NCBI GenBank assembly: GCA_001778055.1
Contig: MFFY01000036.1
Location: 1 to 33,181 of the forward strand
Direction: 5' to 3'
Source of the DNA: Candidatus Falkowbacteria bacterium RIFCSPLOWO2_12_FULL_45_13
GTDB taxonomy: Bacteria; Patescibacteriota; Patescibacteriia; Patescibacteriales; GWC2-42-12
Length of the DNA stretch: 33,181 nt
Under the pieces are notes generated by a model. That model saw nothing but the letters and a program-made list of their open reading frames with translations. It was not told where the DNA came from and ran no database searches. Position 1 is the stretch's first letter. Each line of letters opens with the position of its first letter. Made by a program: the position numbers and the translations under genes. This document shows positions 9,504-17,045 of the stretch, in pieces.

Positions 9504-11789
9504 TTATTTTACAGGGCTTACGCGTTCTCTAAGATTACCTGACATTAAATAAAAGGCGATCGGCTTATAACTCTTCGGATCTTTAAAATAATCTTTTATT
9601 TTTTCAACAATTTCGCCCGGAATAAAGTGCTGTTTAACGAAATAGTCAATCATACCCAGCCCGGCGGCCCTGGCCACGTCCGCCTGCTGGCTCATATTGC
9701 ATAAACCGACTATGGGAATTTTCTTGGTTGCGGCGTGAGACTTTAAAATTTCCGCGGCCGTGAATCCATCCATCACGGGCATAATTATGTCCATAATAAT
9801 CAAATCCGGTTTTTCTTTTAAAACCACCGCTACCGGATTTTTAGAAGGACTGCCATAATTCACGTAAGCGAAGCCGGCTTTCTCGAATTTGGCGCCATAC
9901 ATTTTAGCCAGCATCCCATCGTCCTCAAAATGCAAAATTCTAAAATTCATTTTTTTTGCCGAGGCGCTAAACAACGACGCCTCTCCGGCCAATATAACCT
10001 GCTCGTTATTGTTTATAACCTTTCTGGGCAGAGCGCCCGCGCCCGGGCCGATGACGCCTTGCTCTTCCATCAGATCTAAAAGTCTGGCCGAACGAGCGTA
10101 ACTGATGTTAAGCTTGCGTTCTAAATAAGCGGCGGAGGCATGGCCGGATTTAATTACCAGCTCTTTGGCTTCTCCGAGCATATCATCAACCAAGGCCGGA
10201 TTGGCATTTTCCAGGGCGGCTCTTTTCTTCATCTTCTTGTACATCTCCGGCGTGATAAAAACTTCTCTCGGATTAGCGCCGCTGGCCGGGCCGATGACGC
10301 CGAAATTTTCCAGCTGATCCAGGATATACGAGGCCCGGGCATATTCGATGCGCAGCTTTCTTTGCAGCAACGAGATCGAGGCATGACCTTCTTCAATGAC
10401 TAGGCTTTTGGCCGTTTCGAGCAACTCATCCAAATCATCGCCCGAAGAAGCCAAATCTATCACATCGGCTGGTTTAAAATTTCCGCTCTGACCGCGAAAG
10501 TAATCAACCACGTTTTTTATAATTTCATGGCCAACGTAAGGAAGCTGGAGCCGAACCGGCTGGCTCATTTCGGCGTTAATAAACAAAGCCTCTCCCTTGC
10601 CGGACAGCCGTTCGGCTCCGCCCGTATTTAAAATCTCTCTGGATTCTTGTTCGGAGGAGGCGGCTAAGGCCAGCCTGGCCGGAAAATTGGCTTTCAATGC
10701 GCCGGAAAATAATTCATCGCCCGGCTTAGACGTTGCCGCTACTAAATGAAGGCCGCCCGCCCTGCCCAGCTGTAAAAGTTTAATCATTTTCCCCGCCAGT
10801 ATCTTCTTCTGATCGCCAATGCAAAAGTCAGAAATTTCAGCCAGGATAAAAATGATGTAAGGCAGCTTTTCCGGGCGGTCTTTATTATATTCTTCTAAAT
10901 TGCGCATTTCAGCCGCGGCAAAAATTTTGAGCCTGAGGTCCAGCTCGCCCGAGCACCAGTAAAGCGCGTTAATAATTTTTTGATAGGTAGTGATCACCGG
11001 AGTCAAAAGATACGGTAAACTATTGTAAACCGTCAGATCAACCCTCTTTGAATCGGCTAAAATAAATCTTAACACGCGCGGACTATGCTTAGTCATTAGA
11101 CTGATAATCAAAGAATTGATAAAAACCGATTTTCCCGAACCGGCGGCGCCGCCGATTAATAAATGGGGTAAATTATGCAAATTCACGCTCCGTTGCTTGT
11201 TTTCCGAATCTCTGCCAAAAGGCACAGTTAAAGGATTTTTGGTATTTATAAATTTATCGGTTTCCAGCTCATGCCCCAAGCTGACGCCGGCTTGGCGCCG
11301 GTATGGCACTTCTACGCCGATTAAATCTGTGCCGGAAATCGGCGCCTCGATTTTTATGGGATGGACCAAGAGCTCTGAAGCCAGGTCATGTTTTACGGCT
11401 AAAATTTCCGCGGCCTGGACGCCGGCGGCCGGCTTAAAAGAGAATGTCGCGGCCCGGGGTCCAATTAGGGGCTCATTCATGGTTTCAACTTTAATATTAT
11501 GGTCGCGTAAGGCTTTTTCAATAATTTCTTTAAGGTGCTTGACATCGTCCGAGCTGAATTTTTGGCCGGACGATTTCAGAAGTTTTAGGGGCGCTCTAAT
11601 GTCAGGCGTTTCCAGACACCACCAGCTGTTGCTAAGATGCCTCTGGCCAGGTTTAGACAATCGGTTTAAAAGACTGGCGTCCTTGGCCCGGCCCATTAAA
11701 TCGGTAATGGATTTTTTAATTTTGTCCAATTCCAAGATAATAATAATTAAAATGGCTAAAATAAGGATTAAAAAAATTTGTAAAAACAT
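9504..11789 (-). CDS. FtsK/SpoIIIE-like ATPase with tandem winged-helix (FtsK gamma-like) domains and a C-terminal receiver domain
   Basis: GGAAGSGKSVFINSLI Walker A; two repeats ...ARASYILDQLENFGVIGPASGANPREVFI and ...ARSARLLDLMEEQGVIGPGAGALPRKVI; C-terminal REC (ILHFEDDGMLAKMY...DLIIMDIIMPVMDGFTA...VKQHF). Confidence 0.88.
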   Translation of the reverse strand: MFLQIFLILILAILIIIILELDKIKKSITDLMGRAKDASLLNRLSKPGQRHLSNSWWCLETPDIRAPLKLLKSSGQKFSSDDVKHLKEIIEKALRDHNIKVETMNEPLIGPRAATFSFKPAAGVQAAEILAVKHDLASELLVHPIKIEAPISGTDLIGVEVPYRRQAGVSLGHELETDKFINTKNPLTVPFGRDSENKQRSVNLHNLPHLLIGGAAGSGKSVFINSLIISLMTKHSPRVLRFILADSKRVDLTVYNSLPYLLTPVITTYQKIINALYWCSGELDLRLKIFAAAEMRNLEEYNKDRPEKLPYIIFILAEISDFCIGDQKKILAGKMIKLLQLGRAGGLHLVAATSKPGDELFSGALKANFPARLALAASSEQESREILNTGGAERLSGKGEALFINAEMSQPVRLQLPYVGHEIIKNVVDYFRGQSGNFKPADVIDLASSGDDLDELLETAKSLVIEEGHASISLLQRKLRIEYARASYILDQLENFGVIGPASGANPREVFITPEMYKKMKKRAALENANPALVDDMLGEAKELVIKSGHASAAYLERKLNISYARSARLLDLMEEQGVIGPGAGALPRKVINNNEQVILAGEASLFSASAKKMNFRILHFEDDGMLAKMYGAKFEKAGFAYVNYGSPSKNPVAVVLKEKPDLIIMDIIMPVMDGFTAAEILKSHAATKKIPIVGLCNMSQQADVARAAGLGMIDYFVKQHFIPGEIVEKIKDYFKDPKSYKPIAFYLMSGNLRERVSPVK

Positions 11790-11847
11790 ATGATTTATAT
11801 TAATTCATTTAAATTTTAACATAAATCCGGCATCAGTTCAATTTAAG

Positions 11848-11898
11848 CAGGGCTTACGCGGTTGATTGAACGGAGGTATGTCAAATGCGTAAATCCTA
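11848..11898. repeat. 51-nt hairpin repeat, copy B
   Basis: CAGGGCTTACGCGGTTGATTGAACGGAGGTATGTCAAATGCGTAAATCCTA; 41/51 match to the reverse complement of 6782-6832. Confidence 0.75.
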
Positions 11899-11946
11899 TT
11901 AAAAATTAATCCTCCGCCAAATTATTTGGGTTACCGACCATTTAAA

Positions 11947-11982
11947 AAAAGGGACCTGCGAGCTTCTCTGGCCGCAGGTCTT
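11947..11982 (-). terminator. Rho-independent terminator
   Basis: Reverse strand GACCTGCG-GCCAGAGAAGCT-CGCAGGTC followed by CCTTTTTTT. Confidence 0.8.
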
Positions 11983-12015
11983 TGAAAAATTATAGCCCCT
12001 TGGCCGGACGTGAAA

Positions 12016-12459
12016 TCAGGCCGGAGGCGTTGGGCGCGCTTTAATGCGCGTCAGCAGCATGGTGATGACCGCCTGCGCGGCCCAATCCAATATAAGCTGG
12101 CTAACCGTATCGCCTTGGAGGAAGACGCCATTTTTTGCTTCCAAGATATGAGAATCGTGAAAATGCCAAATAATCTGGATAAGGGTTTGCTGCAAGCCTA
12201 CCTCCCCATGGCGGATGATATAAAGCTGATCTTCCTCGTTCGGGAAATTCTTTTGAATCCGCTCCTTAATCCCGGTTTTCCGAGCTTTCACGATTTTAAG
12301 CTTTTGAGCAGACAAGTGCGGCGCCCGCTCTCCTGGTTTCAAACAACCGACAAAGCTGTTCCAAATCTTCTCCTCCTTAATTCCCTCGGGGAAAAGTTTT
12401 TTCAAGATGGCGGTTGCGCGCTGTTTTTTGCTGGTTCTTCTGTTTAATTTCATTTTCAT
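12016..12459 (-). CDS. Hypothetical protein (147 aa)
   Basis: Reverse ORF bracketed by a strong promoter (12536-12564) and terminator; basic N-terminus; no family recognised. Confidence 0.55.
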   Translation of the reverse strand: MKMKLNRRTSKKQRATAILKKLFPEGIKEEKIWNSFVGCLKPGERAPHLSAQKLKIVKARKTGIKERIQKNFPNEEDQLYIIRHGEVGLQQTLIQIIWHFHDSHILEAKNGVFLQGDTVSQLILDWAAQAVITMLLTRIKARPTPPA

Positions 12460-12535
12460 TGTTTATGGCCATTCAAGGTGCCGGGCTCTTTCCCTCCAAA
12501 AAGTTGGGCTAAACTTAAAGAGCTTGGTGGGCGTA

Positions 12536-12564
12536 AGTATAGCGCTAAGCCTATTTTATGTCAA
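12536..12564 (-). promoter_or_regulatory. Sigma70-type promoter for the 147-aa ORF
   Basis: Reverse strand TTGACA - 17 nt - TATACT. Confidence 0.75.
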
Positions 12565-12660
12565 CTGCGGGTCGGGCGCAAATTCATATCAACCGCCTAA
12601 AACGCGATCATAATCGTGGCCGGACCAGAGCTGACGCCTGATTAATCAACTCTAATTGTT

Positions 12661-12689
12661 TTGACACTTCCCTGGTCTTGCTTTAAAAT
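12661..12689 (+). promoter_or_regulatory. Sigma70-type promoter for proS
   Basis: TTGACA - 17 nt - TAAAAT, 50 nt upstream of the proS ATG. Confidence 0.75.
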
Positions 12690-12738
12690 AAAAGAATACC
12701 AGACAGTTTACCGTCTTTAATTTAGCGCCCTAAAAAAT

Positions 12739-13968
12739 ATGAAACAATCTCAACTTTTCACTAAAACCGAGCGCTTCGCCCCTAAAGACGAAGAAACCGT
12801 CAACGCCAAGCTTTTAAGCCGGGCCGGTTATGTGGAAAAACTTATGGCTGGCGTCTATAGCTACCTACCCTTGGGTTTCAAGGCGCTCAAAAAAATTGAA
12901 CAGGTGGTGCGCCAGGAAATGAACGCCATTGGCGGACAAGAAATTTTGATGCCCATAATGCACCCTAAAGAAAACTGGGTAGCAACCGGCGGCTGGAGCG
13001 GCATTGACGTGCTGTTTAAGATTAAAAGCCGGACGGAAAAAGAATACGCTTTAGGCCAGAGCGAAGAAGAGGTGGCAACGCCGCTGGTCATGCGCTGGGC
13101 GAGGAGCGACAAAGATCTGCCTTTGGCGGTTTACCAGATCCACTGGAAATTCCGAGACGAATTAAGGGCAAAATCCGGACTATTGCGCGGACGGGAATTT
13201 CTCATGAAAGATATGTACAGCTTCCATGCCGATCAAGCGGATTTTGACAAATTTTATGAAATCGTCAAACAGGCTTATTTAAAAATATTTAAACGGTTTG
13301 GCTTAACGGCTAAAGTCACCGAAGCTTCGGGCGGAAGCTTTAGCGATAAAATATCTTATGAATTCATGGTGCTGACCGACGCGGGCGAGGACGATATCCT
13401 CTATTGCGATAAATGCGTTTTTTGCGTTAACCGTGAAATCGCCAAACAAAAAGAAGGCGATCCCTGCCCCAAATGTAAGTCCAGTAAATTAAGCGGCGCC
13501 AAAGCCTCGGAAGTGGGCAATGTTTTCGATTTGGGCAAAAAATACGGCCAAGATTTCAACCTGGGCTTTACCAATAAGGACGGAGAGAAGCAGTACCCGG
13601 TCATGGGCTGCTACGGCATCGGCATCTCGCGCCTCTTAGGCGTGATCGTGGAAAAATATCATGACGATCAAGGCATTGTCTGGCCCGAAGCCGTGGCGCC
13701 ATTTAAGGTTCATCTCCTGTCTTTAAATAAAAACGATCAGGCGGAAAAAATATACCGCGACTTAGAAAAAAACCAAATTGAAGTTTTATACGACGACCGC
13801 GACTTAAGCCCAGGCGAAAAATTCGCGGACGCGGATTTAATCGGCCTGCCCTACCGCCTGGTAGTGAGCGACAAGTCGCTTAAGGCCGGCAGCGTGGAAA
13901 TAAAAAAGAGAAATGAATATAAGGGCAAGATTATTAAAGATAAAGAGATTGTGAAAAAATTGAAATAA
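12739..13968 (+). CDS. proS: Prolyl-tRNA synthetase, short form
   Basis: Class II motifs (LPLGFKALKKIEQVVRQEM, FRDELRAKSGLLRGREFLMKDMYSFH, YGIGISRLLGVIVE) and anticodon-binding domain; 409 aa, lacks the large internal insertion; contains CDKCVFC...CPKC. Confidence 0.93.
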   Translation: MKQSQLFTKTERFAPKDEETVNAKLLSRAGYVEKLMAGVYSYLPLGFKALKKIEQVVRQEMNAIGGQEILMPIMHPKENWVATGGWSGIDVLFKIKSRTEKEYALGQSEEEVATPLVMRWARSDKDLPLAVYQIHWKFRDELRAKSGLLRGREFLMKDMYSFHADQADFDKFYEIVKQAYLKIFKRFGLTAKVTEASGGSFSDKISYEFMVLTDAGEDDILYCDKCVFCVNREIAKQKEGDPCPKCKSSKLSGAKASEVGNVFDLGKKYGQDFNLGFTNKDGEKQYPVMGCYGIGISRLLGVIVEKYHDDQGIVWPEAVAPFKVHLLSLNKNDQAEKIYRDLEKNQIEVLYDDRDLSPGEKFADADLIGLPYRLVVSDKSLKAGSVEIKKRNEYKGKIIKDKEIVKKLK

Positions 13969-14034
13969 ACATTCACATAAAAAAATGCAGAGACGCGATT
14001 AATCGCGTCTCTGCATTTTTTTATGTGAATGTTT
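13967..14034. terminator. 68-bp perfect palindrome, bidirectional terminator between convergent genes
   Basis: AAACATTCACATAAAAAAATGCAGAGACGCGATT / exact reverse complement, centre at 14000/14001; overlaps the proS stop and the last codons of the opposing gene. Confidence 0.9.
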
Positions 14035-15549
14035 GAACACCTGCGCCGTAAACACCAAAATCTCCGTGTCTTTATCTTTGTAAGCATCGGACGGCAGTCC
14101 GGCCTTCTGCCGGCAGAGCTGACTTAAAAATTCTTCCAGGCTCCAGCCGGTTTCGACCGCCACCTGGGGCAAAAAAACGCCACTATGATTTCCTTTTCTA
14201 ATAATTACTCCTTGTTCACCCAATTTTATTTTCCGCCAATCGTCAATCCGCCAAGGGGCGGATAAAACGCTTACCTCATATTCCAATTCGTCCAATTCGT
14301 CTTGACTAACCGGACTAAAACGATAATCTTCGCTGCAAGCCGCCACGGCCATATCGCGCACCACCTGCCAGAGCGGCTGGTCCAATGGCACGATCTGGCC
14401 AATACAGCCACGAAGCTGGCCGTTTTCATCCAAAGTTACAAACGCGCCTTGTTTTTCGTTTAATTTTTCATCGGCCACGCTGAATTCAGGCACCCGGCCG
14501 GTTTTTACATAAATCTCCACTGTGTCTTTAGCGATTTTCAGTAGTGTTTGCTGTTGCTTAATATTTAATCCACCGGTTGCCACGGCTTCAGCCGAGGTTG
14601 CATTTGCAATTTCATTTTCAACTTTGACTTTTACGCTTTCCACTTGAGCGAAAGCGACCGCTCCATACCCCACCACTTGATTTTTATCGCCAATCGGCGC
14701 GTCGCCGCTATTCATGTATTTTAATATTTTAATTTCATCCCAGCCGGCCAAATTCGCCAGCTCCATCACAGTCTTGACCGCGTCAATGCCGCATAGCGCT
14801 GTTTGCTCATTGGCGTAACTGGCCTGTTCCACCGTTGCCGCATATTTTTCTAACTCGGCTACGTCTCCGCTCTTAATTTTTTCCAAAGTGCCTTGATCAA
14901 TTTTATTGGCATCCGCGTACTTAGGATAATGCGACATGTCGGTTGAAATCACCACTAAATCGTTCTCGCCCAAGTTAGCGGCCAGCGCCCGCGCCAGTTT
15001 CTTGTAACCGCCATCGTCTTTATTGCCAAATTCAACGGGTACAATCTTAAAGCCCGGGCTTAAAACCGTTTGCAAAAACGGCAATTCCACTTCCAAGTTA
15101 TGGTCAGCTTGATGCGGCGCGCTGTCAAACTTTATGGCGCCGCCGCCGGCAACGACCAGCTTATCCGCCAATTTCTTATCAACCGCCGCCTGGCCCAAAG
15201 GCGTTTGCCAGGCATCGCTATCATCAATGGCCGCGCCGTCAAAATAGGCTTGATGTGAATTGCCGATCATCACCACCGTATTCACCTTTCTGCCCTGAAG
15301 CGCTTTAAAAGCGTAAGCGGCCACCGCTCCGCTATAATCGTAACCGGCGTGGGGCACCATAATGGCTCGAATTTGGCCACTCCCGCTTTCTCTCTCCGCA
15401 GAAGTTCCCCTCCTTACGAAGGAGGGGCCAGGGGAGGTTATTGAGGGGGTTGTTTGTTTTAAAAATCTTTCAATCTGGTCCGAGACAGCGCCCGGTTCGC
15501 TGGGATAAAACTGCCCGACCACGGCCGGCTGCCTGATTTTTTTTGGCAT
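13999..15549 (-). CDS. Fused MEMO-like (AmmeMemoRadiSam B) and AMMECR1 (AmmeMemoRadiSam A) protein
   Basis: N-terminal RQPAVVGQFYPSEPGAV...IMVPHAGYDYSGAVAAYAF...STDMSHY; C-terminal GAFVTLDENGQLRGCIGQIVP...DYRFSPVSQDELDELEYEVSVLS. Confidence 0.9.
   Translation of the reverse strand: MPKKIRQPAVVGQFYPSEPGAVSDQIERFLKQTTPSITSPGPSFVRRGTSAERESGSGQIRAIMVPHAGYDYSGAVAAYAFKALQGRKVNTVVMIGNSHQAYFDGAAIDDSDAWQTPLGQAAVDKKLADKLVVAGGGAIKFDSAPHQADHNLEVELPFLQTVLSPGFKIVPVEFGNKDDGGYKKLARALAANLGENDLVVISTDMSHYPKYADANKIDQGTLEKIKSGDVAELEKYAATVEQASYANEQTALCGIDAVKTVMELANLAGWDEIKILKYMNSGDAPIGDKNQVVGYGAVAFAQVESVKVKVENEIANATSAEAVATGGLNIKQQQTLLKIAKDTVEIYVKTGRVPEFSVADEKLNEKQGAFVTLDENGQLRGCIGQIVPLDQPLWQVVRDMAVAACSEDYRFSPVSQDELDELEYEVSVLSAPWRIDDWRKIKLGEQGVIIRKGNHSGVFLPQVAVETGWSLEEFLSQLCRQKAGLPSDAYKDKDTEILVFTAQVFKHSHKKMQRRD
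15402..15452. repeat. In-frame palindromic element in the MEMO domain
   Basis: CCCCTCCTTACGAAGGAGGGG hairpin plus flank, encoding SITSPGPSFVRRGTSAE; shares CTCCTTACGAAGGAG with ileS. Confidence 0.8.
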
Positions 15550-15663
15550 ATCAAATGTCGCCCGGAGACTTAAGCAGGCGGTTAAAAATAGCGGTGCGAG
15601 AAATATAAATAATAATTTTTCACAATTAATTCATTGAGATGGTCGCATAATTTGATGTTTAAA

Positions 15664-16440
15664 TTACTTTACGCCCACGGCTCTTAATATCTGCCTGTGC
15701 GCCTGGCCGTTTGACGCCGCGATATTGGGCCCGCCCAGACGCCAATCGCGGCCTTTAAAATCCGTCACTCGGCCGCCGGCCTCTCTAACTAACAAAACCC
15801 CAGCGGCCACGTCCCAAACCTTGATGCCGGGCGCCACATACGACTCCGCCCGGCCGGCGGCCACATAACCCAATTCAATGGCGGCCGAGCCCAACTGCCG
15901 GCAATCCAGTTGGTTCAACTTTTGCCGGCGGCAATAAGCCATGGCTTTTTTAATATCCGCGTCTTTACTGCCGTGGCAAAAAAGATTTAAAACTTTGCTT
16001 TGCCGAATGCCGGAAACATTAATTTTTCTGCCGTTTAAAAAAGCGCCTTGCCCGGCCTCGGCCGTATAAATATCCTCTAGCATGGGCGCGCAGACTAAAC
16101 CGAAAATCAGTTCATCTTGTTTGGCTAAAGCCAAAGAAACCGACCACAAAGGATTATGCATGGAAAAATTAGTCGTGCCGTCAAGCGGGTCAAGATACCA
16201 AACATATCCCGAGCCGCTTTCTCTGTTAGCTTGTTCTTCGGCGATTATACCATGGCCGGGAAAATGTTTTTTAATTTCCCTGATAATTATTTCCTGCGAC
16301 ATTAAATCAGCCTTGGTTAAAATTTCATGATTAGACTTTAAACTGACATCTAAGCGATTGAATTTAGTATAGGCTTTCTTTAGCATCCGACCCGACCGTT
16401 TGACCGCGGCCAAGGCCATTTGCTTTATTTGCTTGTCCAT
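15664..16440 (-). CDS. Inositol monophosphatase family protein
   Basis: IIAEEQA, WYLDPLDGTTNFSMHNPLWSVSLA, WDVAAGVLLVREAGGRVTD motifs. Confidence 0.93.
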   Translation of the reverse strand: MDKQIKQMALAAVKRSGRMLKKAYTKFNRLDVSLKSNHEILTKADLMSQEIIIREIKKHFPGHGIIAEEQANRESGSGYVWYLDPLDGTTNFSMHNPLWSVSLALAKQDELIFGLVCAPMLEDIYTAEAGQGAFLNGRKINVSGIRQSKVLNLFCHGSKDADIKKAMAYCRRQKLNQLDCRQLGSAAIELGYVAAGRAESYVAPGIKVWDVAAGVLLVREAGGRVTDFKGRDWRLGGPNIAASNGQAHRQILRAVGVK

Positions 16441-16469
16441 AATAATATTTTTTTATTATTAAATCTTAT

Positions 16470-16985
16470 TTACAATAACTCCAAAATTTTCAGCTCTAGG
16501 GGCGGCTGGCCAGCCGCCCCTACACTGTCCCAGACCGCGAAAGTCGCTTTAAAAAAAACTCCGCCCAAAGTTCCCGGATTAGCCATCATCACCCCATTTT
16601 TTTCCTCTAGCCACGGCCTATGCGTATGACCGTAAAAAATTATGTCGCATTTTTTCAAAGGCGCATGGCAATGCGCCGCTACTTTTTTTATAAACCAGGG
16701 TTCGTGGTATAAACCAACGGTTTTGCCGTCTATCTCAAACACGCCGAACCGGCCCAGATATTTTATATTTTTATACTGTCCAACTTCTGCCTCATCGTAA
16801 ATTTCTAAATTGCCGCGCACCAGATATATGGTTTTAAAATTTTTTGCCAGATAGGCCAAAGTATCGCTATTCACCACGTCGCCCGCGCAGACGGCATTTT
16901 CTATGCCCTGGTTTCTGCCCCAGTTTAAACATTTTTCCAGATTGACCAGGTTGTCATGGATGTCGGAGATAATTAAAAATTTCAT
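16470..16985 (-). CDS. YfcE/MJ0936-family metallophosphodiesterase
   Basis: SDIHDN, CAGDVVN, VRGN, YGHTHRP, ANPGTLGG motifs. Confidence 0.93.
   Translation of the reverse strand: MKFLIISDIHDNLVNLEKCLNWGRNQGIENAVCAGDVVNSDTLAYLAKNFKTIYLVRGNLEIYDEAEVGQYKNIKYLGRFGVFEIDGKTVGLYHEPWFIKKVAAHCHAPLKKCDIIFYGHTHRPWLEEKNGVMMANPGTLGGVFFKATFAVWDSVGAAGQPPLELKILELL
16497..16522. repeat. 26-bp perfect palindrome in the phosphodiesterase coding sequence
   Basis: TAGGGGCGGCTGG/CCAGCCGCCCCTA; translated as VGAAGQPPL. Confidence 0.85.
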
Positions 16986-17045
16986 AAGTTTATCGTGTTA
17001 CGCCCTAAAATATTTTATAAAAACGGCAGCAGGCAACGGCTAATT

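Noticed and set aside
11116-11793. 225-aa plus-strand ORF
   Set aside because: Antisense to the FtsK-like gene and unlike any known protein.
12010-12447. 145-aa plus-strand ORF
   Set aside because: Fully overlaps the reverse 147-aa ORF; the promoter and terminator found are on the reverse strand.
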